This document shows positions 27,273 through 36,560 of a stretch of DNA of 43,497 nt, piece after piece. Numbering within the stretch: the stretch's first letter is position 1; each line of letters begins with the position of its first letter. This stretch comes from Legionella sp. (GTDB taxonomy: Bacteria; Pseudomonadota; Gammaproteobacteria; Legionellales; Legionellaceae): assembly GCA_002786205.1 (NCBI GenBank), contig PEQM01000018.1, forward strand, positions 1 through 43,497. The letters are read 5' to 3'. The notes beneath the pieces were generated by a model. That model was not told where the DNA came from. It did not search any database and worked only from the letters and a program-made list of their open reading frames with translations. The translations under genes and the position numbers were made by a program.

Positions 27273-28016
27273 TCAGTCTCCTGGATGTTCATTTAACCAA
27301 ATCAGTGTAGCTATTCTACCTGTTTGTGGCGTTCTCCGATAGGAATAAAATTCATCTTTTTTTTCAAAAGTACATAAATTTGATTGAGTAACGGCCTCAA
27401 TTCCCAGGGAATTCAGGGTATACTCAGCAAGTAAAGGCAAATTGGCTAACCATTTTTTTTCTTTTATTTTATGGAAAGCGTCAATGTTTTGTGGATTTTT
27501 TTTTAGAAAAGACTCGTAAACTTCTTCACCTATCTCATAATAGGGCTGTGATATCGCAGGACCAATCCAGGCCAATAGACTCGATGCAGGGCTTAACATG
27601 CGATGCACGGTATTTTCTATAATGCCATTAAATAGGCCCCTCCAGCCTGCATGAATGGCTGCGATCTCATTGCCTTGCTGATTGCATAAGGTGATAGGCA
27701 AACAATCGGCAGTCATAATGGCTAAAGGATATTGATTGGATCGTGTGACCAAGGCATCACCTGTTCGAGATGTTTCTTTTTCAGGAATAATGCATATTGT
27801 GCTATGAGTTTGTTCTAGCCAAACAATAGGCTGCGATAATTTTAATTCATTTGCTAATTGATGACGGTTTTGTAATACATGCTTTTCGTTATCACCTACA
27901 TGCAAGGCCAGATTATTGCTGTCATAGGGGGAATGGCTGTAGCCTTGTTTTCTTGTTGTGCTGAGAGCGGTTACTCGCTGAGGCGCCTTCCATGTCGCAT
28001 ATTTAAAGTCCGTCAT
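27273..28016 (-). CDS. pgeF: Peptidoglycan editing factor PgeF (YfiH/CNF1 laccase-like family)
   Basis: PgeF is a cytoplasmic zinc-dependent protein that keeps wrong amino acids, such as serine, out of peptidoglycan precursors; older annotations call it a multicopper oxidase. The 247-residue protein shows the family metal-site motifs: LEQTHS near residue 70, LAIMTADCLPITLCN near 100-115, and AAIHAGWRGLFNGI. It ends with LCTFEKKDEFYSYRRTPQTGR. It overlaps the end of rluD by 14 bases. The order rluD-pgeF is conserved in gammaproteobacteria. Confidence 0.93.
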   Translation of the reverse strand: MTDFKYATWKAPQRVTALSTTRKQGYSHSPYDSNNLALHVGDNEKHVLQNRHQLANELKLSQPIVWLEQTHSTICIIPEKETSRTGDALVTRSNQYPLAIMTADCLPITLCNQQGNEIAAIHAGWRGLFNGIIENTVHRMLSPASSLLAWIGPAISQPYYEIGEEVYESFLKKNPQNIDAFHKIKEKKWLANLPLLAEYTLNSLGIEAVTQSNLCTFEKKDEFYSYRRTPQTGRIATLIWLNEHPGD

Positions 28017-28971
28017 ATTGATCCAGTGCTTGCATTAATTGTTCAAAATCATGTGGCAAAGGTGCTGCCAGTGTCAGTTGTTCTGCTGTCTCTGGATGAT
28101 AAAAAGACAGTGTTTTGGCATGCAGTGCTTGCCGTTTAAAATTTTGCAATAAATGATTTAATTCAGGGTGTGGTTGGGCTGCAATGCGCATGCGTCCGCC
28201 GTATAAGGGGTCACCTATAATGCAGTGATTAATATGTGCCATATGTACTCTGATTTGATGTGTTCTTCCTGTCATGAGATGCACGTTCAACAGGGAGAAA
28301 TCACGATAACGCTTTTGCACCATATAATGGGTGATGGCTTGTTTTCCATGGTCTAGTACCGCCATTTTTAATCTGTTTCTGGTATGGCGTCCAAAACCTG
28401 TGTCTATGGTTCCTCCTGAGATTACCTGTCCCTGGACTAAAGCCAAATAGTGACGCTCTATTTCACGTGCTTGCATTTGGCGTATCAAAGAAGTATGTGC
28501 GACTAAAGTTTTCGCAACAATCAAGAGTCCTGTCGTGTCTTTATCTAATCTATGTACAATGCCTGCTCGAGGCAAAAAGGATAAGTTTGCATCATGATGC
28601 AAGAGGGCATTGACCAGAGTATGCTCTCTATTGCCGGCTCCTGGATGCACGACCAGTCCAGCGGGCTTATTGATCACTATCACGTGTTCATCTTCATAGA
28701 TTATAGATAAAGGGATATCCTCTGGGGCGCTTTGATTAAAGTCTGCATCCATGGTCGTAAGAAAATCAACGTGGATGTTCAGGACATCGCCTTCTAGCAC
28801 CTTGTCCTTGGGCTTGCATGATTTTTGATTACGCAAAACAGCGTTGGATTTTATCCATTCACTGATTTGAGAGCGGGAGTAATCTGGTAATAATTGAGCG
28901 AGAACACTATCAATGCGTTGATAGTGATACTCGCGAGGAACAATCATTTCTTCTTTTAAATGTTTTATCAT
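28003..28971 (-). CDS. rluD: 23S rRNA pseudouridine synthase RluD
   Basis: RluD makes pseudouridines 1911, 1915 and 1917 in helix 69 of 23S rRNA. Pseudouridine 1915 is the substrate of RlmH, also encoded in this window. The 322-residue protein has an S4 RNA-binding domain (about 15-75), then the RluA-family catalytic motif GIVHRLDKDTTGLL with its aspartate, and the later GRTHQIRVHMAH. The ATG shares one base with the miaB stop (TAATG). Downstream it overlaps pgeF. Confidence 0.95.
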   Translation of the reverse strand: MIKHLKEEMIVPREYHYQRIDSVLAQLLPDYSRSQISEWIKSNAVLRNQKSCKPKDKVLEGDVLNIHVDFLTTMDADFNQSAPEDIPLSIIYEDEHVIVINKPAGLVVHPGAGNREHTLVNALLHHDANLSFLPRAGIVHRLDKDTTGLLIVAKTLVAHTSLIRQMQAREIERHYLALVQGQVISGGTIDTGFGRHTRNRLKMAVLDHGKQAITHYMVQKRYRDFSLLNVHLMTGRTHQIRVHMAHINHCIIGDPLYGGRMRIAAQPHPELNHLLQNFKRQALHAKTLSFYHPETAEQLTLAAPLPHDFEQLMQALDQYDGL

Positions 28972-30317
28972 TAGGCTGGCAGTGTGGATTGTTCTGTCAT
29001 CCGACCTCGAAGTGAGTTCGGTAGGGCTTCATTGATGGTTACGGTTACAAATTGACCAATGAGGTTGGCAGGGCCATCGAAATTGACAACACGGTTGCAT
29101 TCTGTTCGGCCAGATAGTTGTTGTTTGTCTTTTTTAGACAAGCCTGTAACTAAAATTCTTTGAGTACTGCCTACCATGGACTCACTGTAACGTGAGGCTT
29201 GTAATAGCAAGCGATTTTGTAAAATTTGTAATCGTTGCTTTTTAGTTTCCAGTGGGGTGTCATCAGCTAAATTGGCTGCTGGTGTGCCTGGGCGAGGGCT
29301 ATAGATAAAGCTAAATGAAGTATCAAACCCTATTTCATGTACTAAATCCATAGTGGCTTGGAAATCTTTATCAGTTTCACCTGGAAAGCCAACGATGATA
29401 TCAGTAGACAGACGGATATCTGGGCGTACCTTGCGTAATTTTCTGATTTTAGATTTGAATTCCAATGCAGTGTATCCACGCTTCATTAATCCTAAAATGC
29501 GATCTGAGCCACTTTGTACTGGTAAATGCAAGTGGTTTGCCAACTCAGGAACTTCAGCATAAGCATTGATTAAGTTATCGGAAAAAGCTAAAGGATGTGA
29601 CGTAGTAAAACGAATTCGACCGATGCCATCGATGGCTGCAATGTAATGAATTAATAAAGCCAAATCAGCAATATCGCCATTTTCCATTTGGCCTCTGTAA
29701 TCATTAACATTTTGGCCTAATAAATTGATTTCACGCACACCTTGCAGGGCTAGTTGGTAGCATTCAGCCAAAACATCATCAAAGGGTCTGCTTATTTCTT
29801 CTCCGCGAGTATAGGGCACGACGCAAAAGCTACAGTATTTACTACATCCTTCCATAATAGAAACAAAAGCAGTAGGGCCTTCAGCTCTAGGCGCAGGCAA
29901 ATGATCAAATTTTTCAATTTCTGGAAAACTGATATCGACTACCGGTTTTTTCTTTTCCATACGTTCATTGATTAATGCAGGAAGTCTGTGCAATGTTTGT
30001 GGGCCAAATACAACATCAACGAAAGGAGCTCTTTTGACTATGTCGGCACCTTCTTGACTGGCAACACAACCGCCAACGCCTATGATCACATGCGGGTTTT
30101 GTGCCTTATAGTCACGCCATTGGCCTAATTGTGAAAATACTTTTTCCTGAGCTTTCTCTCTAATAGAGCAGGTATTTAGTAAAATAACGTCTGCTTCATT
30201 GACCTCGTCTGTTTTAATCAGGCCATGAGATTCAAACAGGACTTCAGCCATTTTTGATGAATCATATTCATTCATCTGGCAACCGTTTGTCTTTATATAT
30301 AATTTTTTAGTCATCAT
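28971..30317 (-). CDS. miaB: tRNA-2-methylthio-N6-dimethylallyladenosine synthase MiaB
   Basis: MiaB is a radical-SAM enzyme with two 4Fe-4S clusters that adds a methylthio group to i6A37 in tRNAs reading UNN codons. The N-terminal domain has the three cluster cysteines in [23 protein letters not shown] and GVGGCVAS. The radical-SAM motif is [18 protein letters not shown] (CxxxCxxC). A TRAM domain ends the protein. At 448 residues it is normal. It starts the run miaB-rluD-pgeF-htrA; an adjacent second ATG at 30314 is an alternative start. Confidence 0.97.
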   Translation of the reverse strand: MMTKKLYIKTNGCQMNEYDSSKMAEVLFESHGLIKTDEVNEADVILLNTCSIREKAQEKVFSQLGQWRDYKAQNPHVIIGVGGCVASQEGADIVKRAPFVDVVFGPQTLHRLPALINERMEKKKPVVDISFPEIEKFDHLPAPRAEGPTAFVSIMEGCSKYCSFCVVPYTRGEEISRPFDDVLAECYQLALQGVREINLLGQNVNDYRGQMENGDIADLALLIHYIAAIDGIGRIRFTTSHPLAFSDNLINAYAEVPELANHLHLPVQSGSDRILGLMKRGYTALEFKSKIRKLRKVRPDIRLSTDIIVGFPGETDKDFQATMDLVHEIGFDTSFSFIYSPRPGTPAANLADDTPLETKKQRLQILQNRLLLQASRYSESMVGSTQRILVTGLSKKDKQQLSGRTECNRVVNFDGPANLIGQFVTVTINEALPNSLRGRMTEQSTLPA

Positions 30318-30353
30318 TCTGTCTACTTATAAAAAACGGGTATTATTTCATTA

Positions 30354-31634
30354 CTATACATTTTGGCAATATGTTTCTTTTATCTTGGGTAAAAGAAGCA
30401 AGGCAATAAACATGCATAAAGGTAATAAAGCCAAGGCAGTGTGATAAGCATCTACAGGGTAAGCTCTGATCTTGCCATTCATTTGTCCATCCCACATTTT
30501 GTCAAGGATGTAACCGATAAAGGGCTGTGCCAAAGCAATACCAATCATGTTCATCATATTCATAAAGCTTAATCCTGTTGCAACATAATTTTTATTGCAT
30601 AGCTCTTTTGCTACTGAAAAAGCGGGCAAGAAACCTGCAGAAAAAATACCAAAAGCAAACAATAAAAACTGCATTAAAAATGTAGTATGAACAGGTGCAA
30701 AAATAAATAAAGTAGAACAGATTAAAGCCCCCACACACCCAATGTAAAGAGGCGGTTTCCGTAAACCAATTCGATTAGAGTAAATACCCCATAAAGGACT
30801 GGCAATAGCCCACCCAACAAAAACCAAAGACACGTAATTTGCAGCAGTTGCTTTGGCGATATGCATTTTACCCATCAGAAAAGGAACGCCCCAAAGGCCA
30901 CAGAATACGGGAGTAGCTAAATACATGAGGCCACCATATAAAGCAACAAGCCACAATTGTTTGTTTTTAATCAACTCAGTAAGACTTTTTAATAAGTTCT
31001 CTTTTTGTGGCTCACCGTGTTCTTGTGTGCGGTAGTTTTTTGGGGTATCGCGAGCGATCAAAAGGATTAAAATCGTCAATAAAAGACCAATCATTCCCAT
31101 GACCACCATGCTGTGTCTCCAGCCCAAATGGTCTATCAGTAAAGCCAAAGGCGCTTCGCCACCAATTGCACCTAGCATGCCTAAGGTCACCATAAGTCCT
31201 GTTAGTAGAGCGAACTTATAAGCAGGAAACCAATTGGCAGCCAGCTTCATAGTGCCAATTGCAGCAAAAGCAGACCCACAGCCAATCATTAGTCGCGCAA
31301 TACAGGCCATCAAGAAATTATCAGTCAATCCAAAAGCAATAGTGCTTACTGCACAAATCAGTGTGGCTATAGTCAGTAGACGATGGGGGCCAAAATAATC
31401 AAGTAGCAGCCCTCCAGGCAATTGCATGGCCGCGTAAGAATAAAAATAGATGCCTGATAAAATACCTAAAGTCTGGCTGGTTACTACAAAATCATGCATC
31501 AATTCATTGCTCATTACAGAGGGAGATACTTGTAATAAACATTCATAGAAATAAAATAAACAACCCAATCCCCATACTATCCAAGGCATCATGGTTGAGG
31601 TTGTATTTGCTTTAAGGGGTGTATAATGAGCCAT
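30354..31634 (-). CDS. MFS transporter, Legionella Pht-like family
   Basis: The 426-residue protein has about twelve membrane segments and the N-terminal pattern PWIVWGLGCLFYFYECLLQVSPSVMSNELMHDF. A typical MFS loop LLDYFGPHRLLTIATLICA follows. This opening is characteristic of Legionella Pht phagosomal transporters, several of which import amino acids (PhtA threonine, PhtJ valine) or nucleosides. The substrate here cannot be assigned. I chose the ATG at 31634 (MAHYTPLKA) over one at 31685 because the extra 17 residues are not family-like, although the GGAG sits rather far (12 bases) from it. It ends 36 bases before miaB on the same strand. Confidence 0.85.
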   Translation of the reverse strand: MAHYTPLKANTTSTMMPWIVWGLGCLFYFYECLLQVSPSVMSNELMHDFVVTSQTLGILSGIYFYSYAAMQLPGGLLLDYFGPHRLLTIATLICAVSTIAFGLTDNFLMACIARLMIGCGSAFAAIGTMKLAANWFPAYKFALLTGLMVTLGMLGAIGGEAPLALLIDHLGWRHSMVVMGMIGLLLTILILLIARDTPKNYRTQEHGEPQKENLLKSLTELIKNKQLWLVALYGGLMYLATPVFCGLWGVPFLMGKMHIAKATAANYVSLVFVGWAIASPLWGIYSNRIGLRKPPLYIGCVGALICSTLFIFAPVHTTFLMQFLLFAFGIFSAGFLPAFSVAKELCNKNYVATGLSFMNMMNMIGIALAQPFIGYILDKMWDGQMNGKIRAYPVDAYHTALALLPLCMFIALLLLPKIKETYCQNV

Positions 31635-31839
31635 TATAAAATCATTCTCCAGCTTGCCTGTATATCTCAATTCATTTGAATACAATAAAAATCTGATATG
31701 CTGATGTTAATTATGTTATTTTCTGATTACAAAAAGATTCATACGGTAACATATAAATCAGTAAACGCAAAATATTAAATTTAGATGTTAAATATTAACA
31801 TTTTGATTATTTATTGTCTATATTGGGTGGGTTGATGCT

Positions 31840-32003
31840 CAGGGCAAACGCATCTAAATTTTGAGCACTAAATGCTCTTTTCTGGCTGCTTACCGTACTT
31901 TATGCACGGTATCCATACCATCTTGAATCGAGTGATACATTAGATTCCGCGCAGAAAGCAGCCGATTTAGGTTGGTAATAAGCATTTAGGCGCGGTTGCC
32001 CTG
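31840..32003. repeat. Nested inverted-repeat element, possible MITE or structured RNA
   Basis: The outer arms 31840-31859 and 31984-32003 are reverse complements at 17 of 20 positions (beginning CAGGGCAA). Inside, GGCTGCTT (about 31884-31891) pairs with AAGCAGCC (31956-31963), and a small perfect hairpin TACCGT/ACGGTA lies near 31891-31911. The word CTAAAT or its complement recurs four times. The nesting suggests a folded RNA of about 160 bases or a small non-autonomous mobile element. No target-site duplication was found by eye. Confidence 0.5.
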
Positions 32004-32028
32004 GGGTGATACTCTGTCTAATTTATCC

Positions 32029-32071
32029 GTAACTATTCACCATATTTTGAATGCGTCAGGTGAATAGTTAC
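32029..32071. repeat. Perfect 13-bp palindrome with a conserved 17-base loop
   Basis: GTAACTATTCACC (32029-32041) and its exact complement (32059-32071) flank a 17-base loop. The element begins 3 bases after the stop of the minus-strand L,D-transpeptidase-like gene. There is no T-run on either strand, so it is not a standard terminator. A degraded copy lies at 3847-3874, and loop sequence is conserved as well as the arms. Confidence 0.65.
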
Positions 32072-32073
32072 AC

Positions 32074-32805
32074 TTACCTTTCATAGGGATCATCTGTTGT
32101 ATCAATAACTACTCGAGTGCCTTTCATATCGCCACCAGGCAAATCGATAAATTCTTCATTAAGCCAGCGTGCATCTTCAATGAACATTCGCACACATCCA
32201 TGGCTTGCTCTGTATCCTGGGACATCATAGCTGCCATGCAAGGCAAAGCCACGATAAAAGTGCATGCAGTAAGGCATCAAAGCACCGCCACTTTCTCCAT
32301 TTGCTCTTCTTGGAAATACTGTAGAAACACACTCTATGTCTTGTTTACGAATAATACGAAATGAGCCACTTGGTGTGGCGCATCCCTCTGCAACATTGCA
32401 TTTCCCTATGCCTGAAGAAATAGGACCCCACCAAAGTAACTCACCCTCTCCATCATAGGCGCCCCATGCTAATTTTTTTTGGCTAACATAAATAGTTTTT
32501 TCACCAGGTGGTTCTATGTAGCGGGGGAAGGGGGATACATCATAAATAGTTAAACGTTCTATATTTTTAGGTACGGCAATGGTCATGCCGGGTTTTAAGC
32601 TGATATTCATTCTATTGATGCGCCTGACCATATCCCGTTCTTCTTCGCTAGGAAATAAATTTTCCCAGCTGTCTTTTTCTTTGATATGCATACAAAAATA
32701 ATCAGAGGTATTACAAAGGGTTTGTGCATAAGTTGTTTTGGTTAAAGCACTTTGTGCATGTAATAAAAAAACTGATAAAACCGTAAGTTTTATAATTTTT
32801 TTCAT
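32074..32805 (-). CDS. L,D-transpeptidase-like (YkuD) protein with N-terminal LysM-like region
   Basis: The 243-residue precursor has a signal peptide ending near QSA (residue 20). A region resembling LysM follows (VRRINRMNISLKPGMTIAVPKN, about 60-81), which could hold it on peptidoglycan. The YkuD domain has H190-G-S-Y-D and S201-H202-G-C204-V-R. Four extra cysteines (C136, C142, C159, C180) align with those of the shorter paralogue at 11566. The ATG at 32805 has GGAG five bases upstream; an in-frame start at 32823 would precede the signal peptide. It probably cross-links peptidoglycan or attaches a protein to it in the periplasm. Confidence 0.88.
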   Translation of the reverse strand: MKKIIKLTVLSVFLLHAQSALTKTTYAQTLCNTSDYFCMHIKEKDSWENLFPSEEERDMVRRINRMNISLKPGMTIAVPKNIERLTIYDVSPFPRYIEPPGEKTIYVSQKKLAWGAYDGEGELLWWGPISSGIGKCNVAEGCATPSGSFRIIRKQDIECVSTVFPRRANGESGGALMPYCMHFYRGFALHGSYDVPGYRASHGCVRMFIEDARWLNEEFIDLPGGDMKGTRVVIDTTDDPYER

Positions 32806-33084
32806 GATGACTCCAGTAGTCATTTGTTGGTATGGCGTTAAAATGTGCTGTTTGTAACAGGTTTTTTAAGCAAAAGTACGATTTTTTAATTTACAGGCTA
32901 CTGCAATATGTTGATTATTATTAAAAATAAGGCGTTTTTCATTAAATAAGCTGTATCGGATTATTTATAGTATAGATGAAAAAAACTCGATAGGTTGAGC
33001 AAGTTCATGAGTGTTTGTCTGCATGGGTGGGATTATTTATTTTTGTGTGTATAATAATCTGATTTATTTTAGGACTTTCTTACT
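32806..33084. other. Divergent promoter region of the L,D-transpeptidase-like gene and accD
   Basis: No gene is seen in 279 bases. On the plus strand a perfect TATAAT at 33050-33055 lies 29 bases before the accD ATG, but no -35 at 16-18 bases is convincing. The start of accD has AGGA about 10 bases upstream. Confidence 0.4.
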
Positions 33085-33972
33085 ATGAGTTGGTTTAAAA
33101 AATTATTGCCATCAAAAATCAGGACAGAGACATCTCAAAAGAAAGGGGTTCCTGAGGGATTATGGGTTAAATGTACAGGATGTAATGAAATACTTTACAG
33201 TAATGAGCTGACCAAGAATCTGATGGTTTGTTCCTCATGCAATTTTCATCATCGTATTTCTGCGCGTGAGCGTATAGCGCAATTTCTGGATGAAGCAGGA
33301 CAAGAAGAGATTGCTGCTTCGTTAGAGCCAATTGATCGATTAAAATTTAGAGACTCAAAAAAATACAAAGACCGAATTCATCAGGCCCAAAAGTCTACTG
33401 GTGAAAAAGAGGCATTAATCGTGGTTAAGGGATTTCTTCAGCAGCATCCTGTTGTAGTCAGTGCTTTTGAGTTTGGCTTTATGGGTGGCTCCATGGGCGC
33501 GACAGTAGGCGAGAAATTTGTTAGAGCAGTACAAACAGCAACAAAAGAAAAAAGAGCGTATGTATGCTTTACTGCCAGTGGTGGCGCGCGTATGCAAGAG
33601 GGCTTGTTTTCTTTGATGCAAATGGCAAAAACTTCTGCAGCGCTGGCCAAATTTGCAGCAACAGGATTACCGTTTATTGTCGTTTTGACAGATCCGACTA
33701 TGGGTGGTGTTTCTGCAAGCTTTGCAAGTCTGGGGGATGTAATTATTGCAGAACCCAACGCTTTGATTGGCTTTGCAGGGCCTCGTGTGATAGAGCAAAC
33801 CGTGAGACAAACATTGCCTGAAGGATTTCAGCGTAGTGAATTCTTACTAGAGCATGGTCATATTGACATGATAGTAGAGCGGAAAAATTTACGCGCCACG
33901 GTGGCTGAGTTGGTTGCAAAATTAATGCATCATGGAGCTGCTCATGGCTCAGTATCTAAAACAGCAGGCTGA
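33085..33972 (+). CDS. accD: Acetyl-CoA carboxylase carboxyltransferase beta subunit
   Basis: AccD joins AccA to transfer carboxyl from biotin to acetyl-CoA, making malonyl-CoA for fatty acids. The 295-residue protein has an N-terminal zinc ribbon with C30, C33, C49 and C52 (KCTGC ... CSSCNFHHR). The crotonase-fold core has [26 protein letters not shown] and [33 protein letters not shown]. It starts a conserved plus-strand order accD-folC-SPOR-cvpA, with folC beginning inside its last 29 bases. Confidence 0.98.
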   Translation: MSWFKKLLPSKIRTETSQKKGVPEGLWVKCTGCNEILYSNELTKNLMVCSSCNFHHRISARERIAQFLDEAGQEEIAASLEPIDRLKFRDSKKYKDRIHQAQKSTGEKEALIVVKGFLQQHPVVVSAFEFGFMGGSMGATVGEKFVRAVQTATKEKRAYVCFTASGGARMQEGLFSLMQMAKTSAALAKFAATGLPFIVVLTDPTMGGVSASFASLGDVIIAEPNALIGFAGPRVIEQTVRQTLPEGFQRSEFLLEHGHIDMIVERKNLRATVAELVAKLMHHGAAHGSVSKTAG

Positions 33973-35230
33973 GTGGACTGTAGGCCAATGGCTGGCTTAC
34001 ATTGAACAAAGAAGTCCACAGCAAAAAATCAAACTGGGATTGGCACGCATTACACAAATGGCAGAACGCCTAGGCCTTTTAAATCCCAGTTATAAAGTGA
34101 TTACTGTCGCTGGAACGAATGGAAAAGGCTCCACAGTTAATTCACTTGAAACAATCTATCATACTGCCGGCTATAAGGTCGGCTCCTACACCTCGCCTCA
34201 TTTATTAACCTTTAATGAACGTATTAAACTGAATTTGGAACCAATTTCTGATAGCTCATTGAGCGCTGCGTTTTATGAAATAGAATCGCATAAGCAAGAG
34301 ACCGAGTTAAGTTATTTTGAAATGGCCACCTTAGCCGCGCTGGTTTATTTTAAACAACAACAACCTGATATAGTTATTCTGGAGGTGGGATTAGGTGGAC
34401 GTCTTGATGCCACTAATGTGCTGGATGCCGATGTAGCGATTATCACCACGATTCATTATGACCATCAAGAGTTCTTAGGTCATACCTTAGATGATATAGG
34501 ACGTGAAAAAGCAGGAATTCTTCGCGAAAAAAAACCATTTATCTATGCAGACTTGGCACCGCCGCAATCGATATTGCAAATAGCTCAAAATTTAAATGTG
34601 CCCATGTATTTGTATGGGCGTGATTTTCATTTTACTGAAAATGACTTCGATTGGGGTTTTTGTTATCAGGATTACTCATTACATGCGCTAGTGAAACCGC
34701 CTGTCTTATTACGATCCGCTGCAAGTGCATTAATGGCATGTCATCTTTTAACTTCTGTTTTGCCTGTATCAACAGGTGCCATCGAGCAAGCCATGCGGAC
34801 TATTTTTGTTCCCGGTCGCTTGCAATTGGAATATTGGCCTGTGCAGCAAGTACAGGTGTTATATGATGTTTCTCATAATGTACAAGCCGCTAATTTATTG
34901 GCAAAAAAAATCCAAGCTACCAAAAAAAATAAAGTACATGCTGTATTTTCTGCTATGAAAGACAAAGACATTTTTGCTATTTTTCAGGCACTAAAAAACA
35001 GTGTGGATTATTGGTATCTGACATTATTGGATTATCCTCGTGCCGCCTCTGCGGATAATTTATTGGCTATGGGTAAAAAGGCAGGCATTGCAGTAAAAAT
35101 TTGTTATACTAAGCCCTCGATTGCTTTCAATAACGCATTGATGCAAGCCAGCACTGACGATTTAATTGTTGTCTTTGGATCTTTTTTTACTGTAAGTGAT
35201 GTAATGAGTGCACAAAAACAGATTCCTTAA
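33944..35230 (+). CDS. folC: Folylpolyglutamate/dihydrofolate synthase
   Basis: FolC adds glutamate to dihydropteroate and extends folate polyglutamate tails using ATP. The 428-residue protein starts at the ATG at 33944 and overlaps accD by 29 bases. It has the Mur-ligase-type P-loop [10 protein letters not shown] (about 55-64), the [14 protein letters not shown] segment, [13 protein letters not shown], and the C-terminal-domain DVSHNVQAA. Another in-frame start at 33932 adds four residues. It is followed after 14 bases by the SPOR protein gene. Identification is secure. Confidence 0.96.
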   Translation: MAQYLKQQAEWTVGQWLAYIEQRSPQQKIKLGLARITQMAERLGLLNPSYKVITVAGTNGKGSTVNSLETIYHTAGYKVGSYTSPHLLTFNERIKLNLEPISDSSLSAAFYEIESHKQETELSYFEMATLAALVYFKQQQPDIVILEVGLGGRLDATNVLDADVAIITTIHYDHQEFLGHTLDDIGREKAGILREKKPFIYADLAPPQSILQIAQNLNVPMYLYGRDFHFTENDFDWGFCYQDYSLHALVKPPVLLRSAASALMACHLLTSVLPVSTGAIEQAMRTIFVPGRLQLEYWPVQQVQVLYDVSHNVQAANLLAKKIQATKKNKVHAVFSAMKDKDIFAIFQALKNSVDYWYLTLLDYPRAASADNLLAMGKKAGIAVKICYTKPSIAFNNALMQASTDDLIVVFGSFFTVSDVMSAQKQIP

Positions 35231-35244
35231 AGAAAGGAGATTTT

Positions 35245-36024
35245 ATGAAGTTGGTTATTAATGAACAATTAAAACACCGTTTAATCGGCATTGCTGTGAT
35301 TATTTCATTAGGAGCTATTTTTGCTCCGGCTATGGTGAAAAAATCCAATCAAAGTGCAGAGAATAATTACAGTGTCCGAGTCAAGCTTCCGCCTAAACCT
35401 GTAACACCCAATGTTGCTGTGTCTGATGAGAAAGAAGTATTTAAGACTATTAAAATTGCACAAATCAATTTACCACAAGTGAATGAAGAAAGTCAGCTTC
35501 CTCAACTGGCAAGCGCATCAAGACTTCACGCTCATGAGATGACTCATGAAGCCGCATCTTTAGTAAAACCGCATATTGAAACCCAAACTCAATCTGTCCA
35601 GGTTGCTATCAAAAAAGCAACCAAAAGTACGGTTAAACAAGCCTCTTATGCAGTGAAAGAACAGAAAAAAGCCATTGCTGTTGCCAGAGCAACACGCTCT
35701 TTTGATAATACGAATAAAAAGACGGTAAAAGTTGCCGCTGTTCGTCCGCAAGTAAAACCATCCCTATCAAAAAGTAGTAAGCAAGGGATGTATGCTATTC
35801 AATTGGCTTCTTTTAGTCGTTTAGGCAATGCCCAGGCTTTGGTTAACAAATTACATAGTAAGGGCTATAGAGCTAATTATGTGAAAGTTTCCGGAAGACA
35901 AGGGGTCAGTTATAAAGTATTTGCTGGACATTCTATTCAAAAGACAGAAGTTCTTCGTATTAAAACCCAATTAGCCAGCGCAATGCAATTGAATGGCTTT
36001 ATTGTGACTACTGGAGTGAGTTAA
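35245..36024 (+). CDS. SPOR-domain inner-membrane protein, DedD-like
   Basis: The 259-residue protein has one N-terminal membrane anchor (about 12-30), an unstructured Lys/Ala/Val-rich periplasmic linker (35-180), and a C-terminal SPOR domain (about 182-258, starting MYAIQLASFSRLGNAQALVNKL). SPOR domains bind peptidoglycan stripped of stem peptides at the septum, so a role in division is likely. Position between folC and cvpA is the DedD position in gammaproteobacteria. AAAGGAG lies just before the ATG, and its stop overlaps the cvpA ATG by one base. Confidence 0.88.
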   Translation: MKLVINEQLKHRLIGIAVIISLGAIFAPAMVKKSNQSAENNYSVRVKLPPKPVTPNVAVSDEKEVFKTIKIAQINLPQVNEESQLPQLASASRLHAHEMTHEAASLVKPHIETQTQSVQVAIKKATKSTVKQASYAVKEQKKAIAVARATRSFDNTNKKTVKVAAVRPQVKPSLSKSSKQGMYAIQLASFSRLGNAQALVNKLHSKGYRANYVKVSGRQGVSYKVFAGHSIQKTEVLRIKTQLASAMQLNGFIVTTGVS

Positions 36025-36560
36025 TGATGCCATGGCATTGGATTGATTTAGCAATTATTTTTGTCATTGCCTTATCGGTAATTACAGGCTTGTTTCGTGG
36101 CTTTGTTAAGGAGCTCATTGCTTTGTGCGCATGGGTTGCTGCAATAGGCTTGGGATTTAAGTACTCCTCTTTGCTAAGCCCATGGCTTGCCGCTTATATC
36201 CAAGACGCATCGGTTCGCACTGCTATAGGATTTATTATTATTCTTTTTGCGGTCTTATTGGTTGGTGGCGTGATTAATGCCTTGCTAAGCTTTATTTTAA
36301 AACGATCCGGCTTGGGAGGCACAGATAGAGTTTTGGGTATGGGCTTTGGTTTCATTCGAGGGGTATTCATTGTGGCATTGTTAATGGCAGCCATAAAATT
36401 AACGTCGTTACCTTATCAGCAATATGAAAAAGATTCTAAATTATACGCAAAATTTGATCCTGTTGTTACAGTGATTTATGGCTATTTGCCCGGTTTTGTA
36501 AAACAGGTCAAAACAGTAGACAATACAGATAATATTATTGATACAGCCCCTGTTGCATGA
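36024..36560 (+). CDS. cvpA: CvpA family membrane protein
   Basis: The 178-residue protein has four predicted membrane segments and the CvpA opening WIDLAIIFVIALSVITGLFRGFVKELIALCAWVAA. A typical GGTDRVLGMGFGFIRGVFIV segment is near residue 95-115. CvpA is linked to colicin V export and envelope stress in E. coli; its molecular function is unclear. purF, which often follows, is absent here. Instead cvpA converges on nadD, with a 26-base overlap of the two coding ends. Confidence 0.93.
   Translation: MMPWHWIDLAIIFVIALSVITGLFRGFVKELIALCAWVAAIGLGFKYSSLLSPWLAAYIQDASVRTAIGFIIILFAVLLVGGVINALLSFILKRSGLGGTDRVLGMGFGFIRGVFIVALLMAAIKLTSLPYQQYEKDSKLYAKFDPVVTVIYGYLPGFVKQVKTVDNTDNIIDTAPVA

Larger units (their letters stand above)
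31635..32073. other. Long intergenic region rich in inverted repeats
   Basis: No coding gene is visible in about 440 bases. The first 200 bases are AT-rich and contain the likely promoter of the Pht-like gene. The rest is much less AT-rich and holds a large imperfect inverted structure (31840-32003) and a separate perfect palindrome (32029-32071), each listed separately. Confidence 0.6.
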
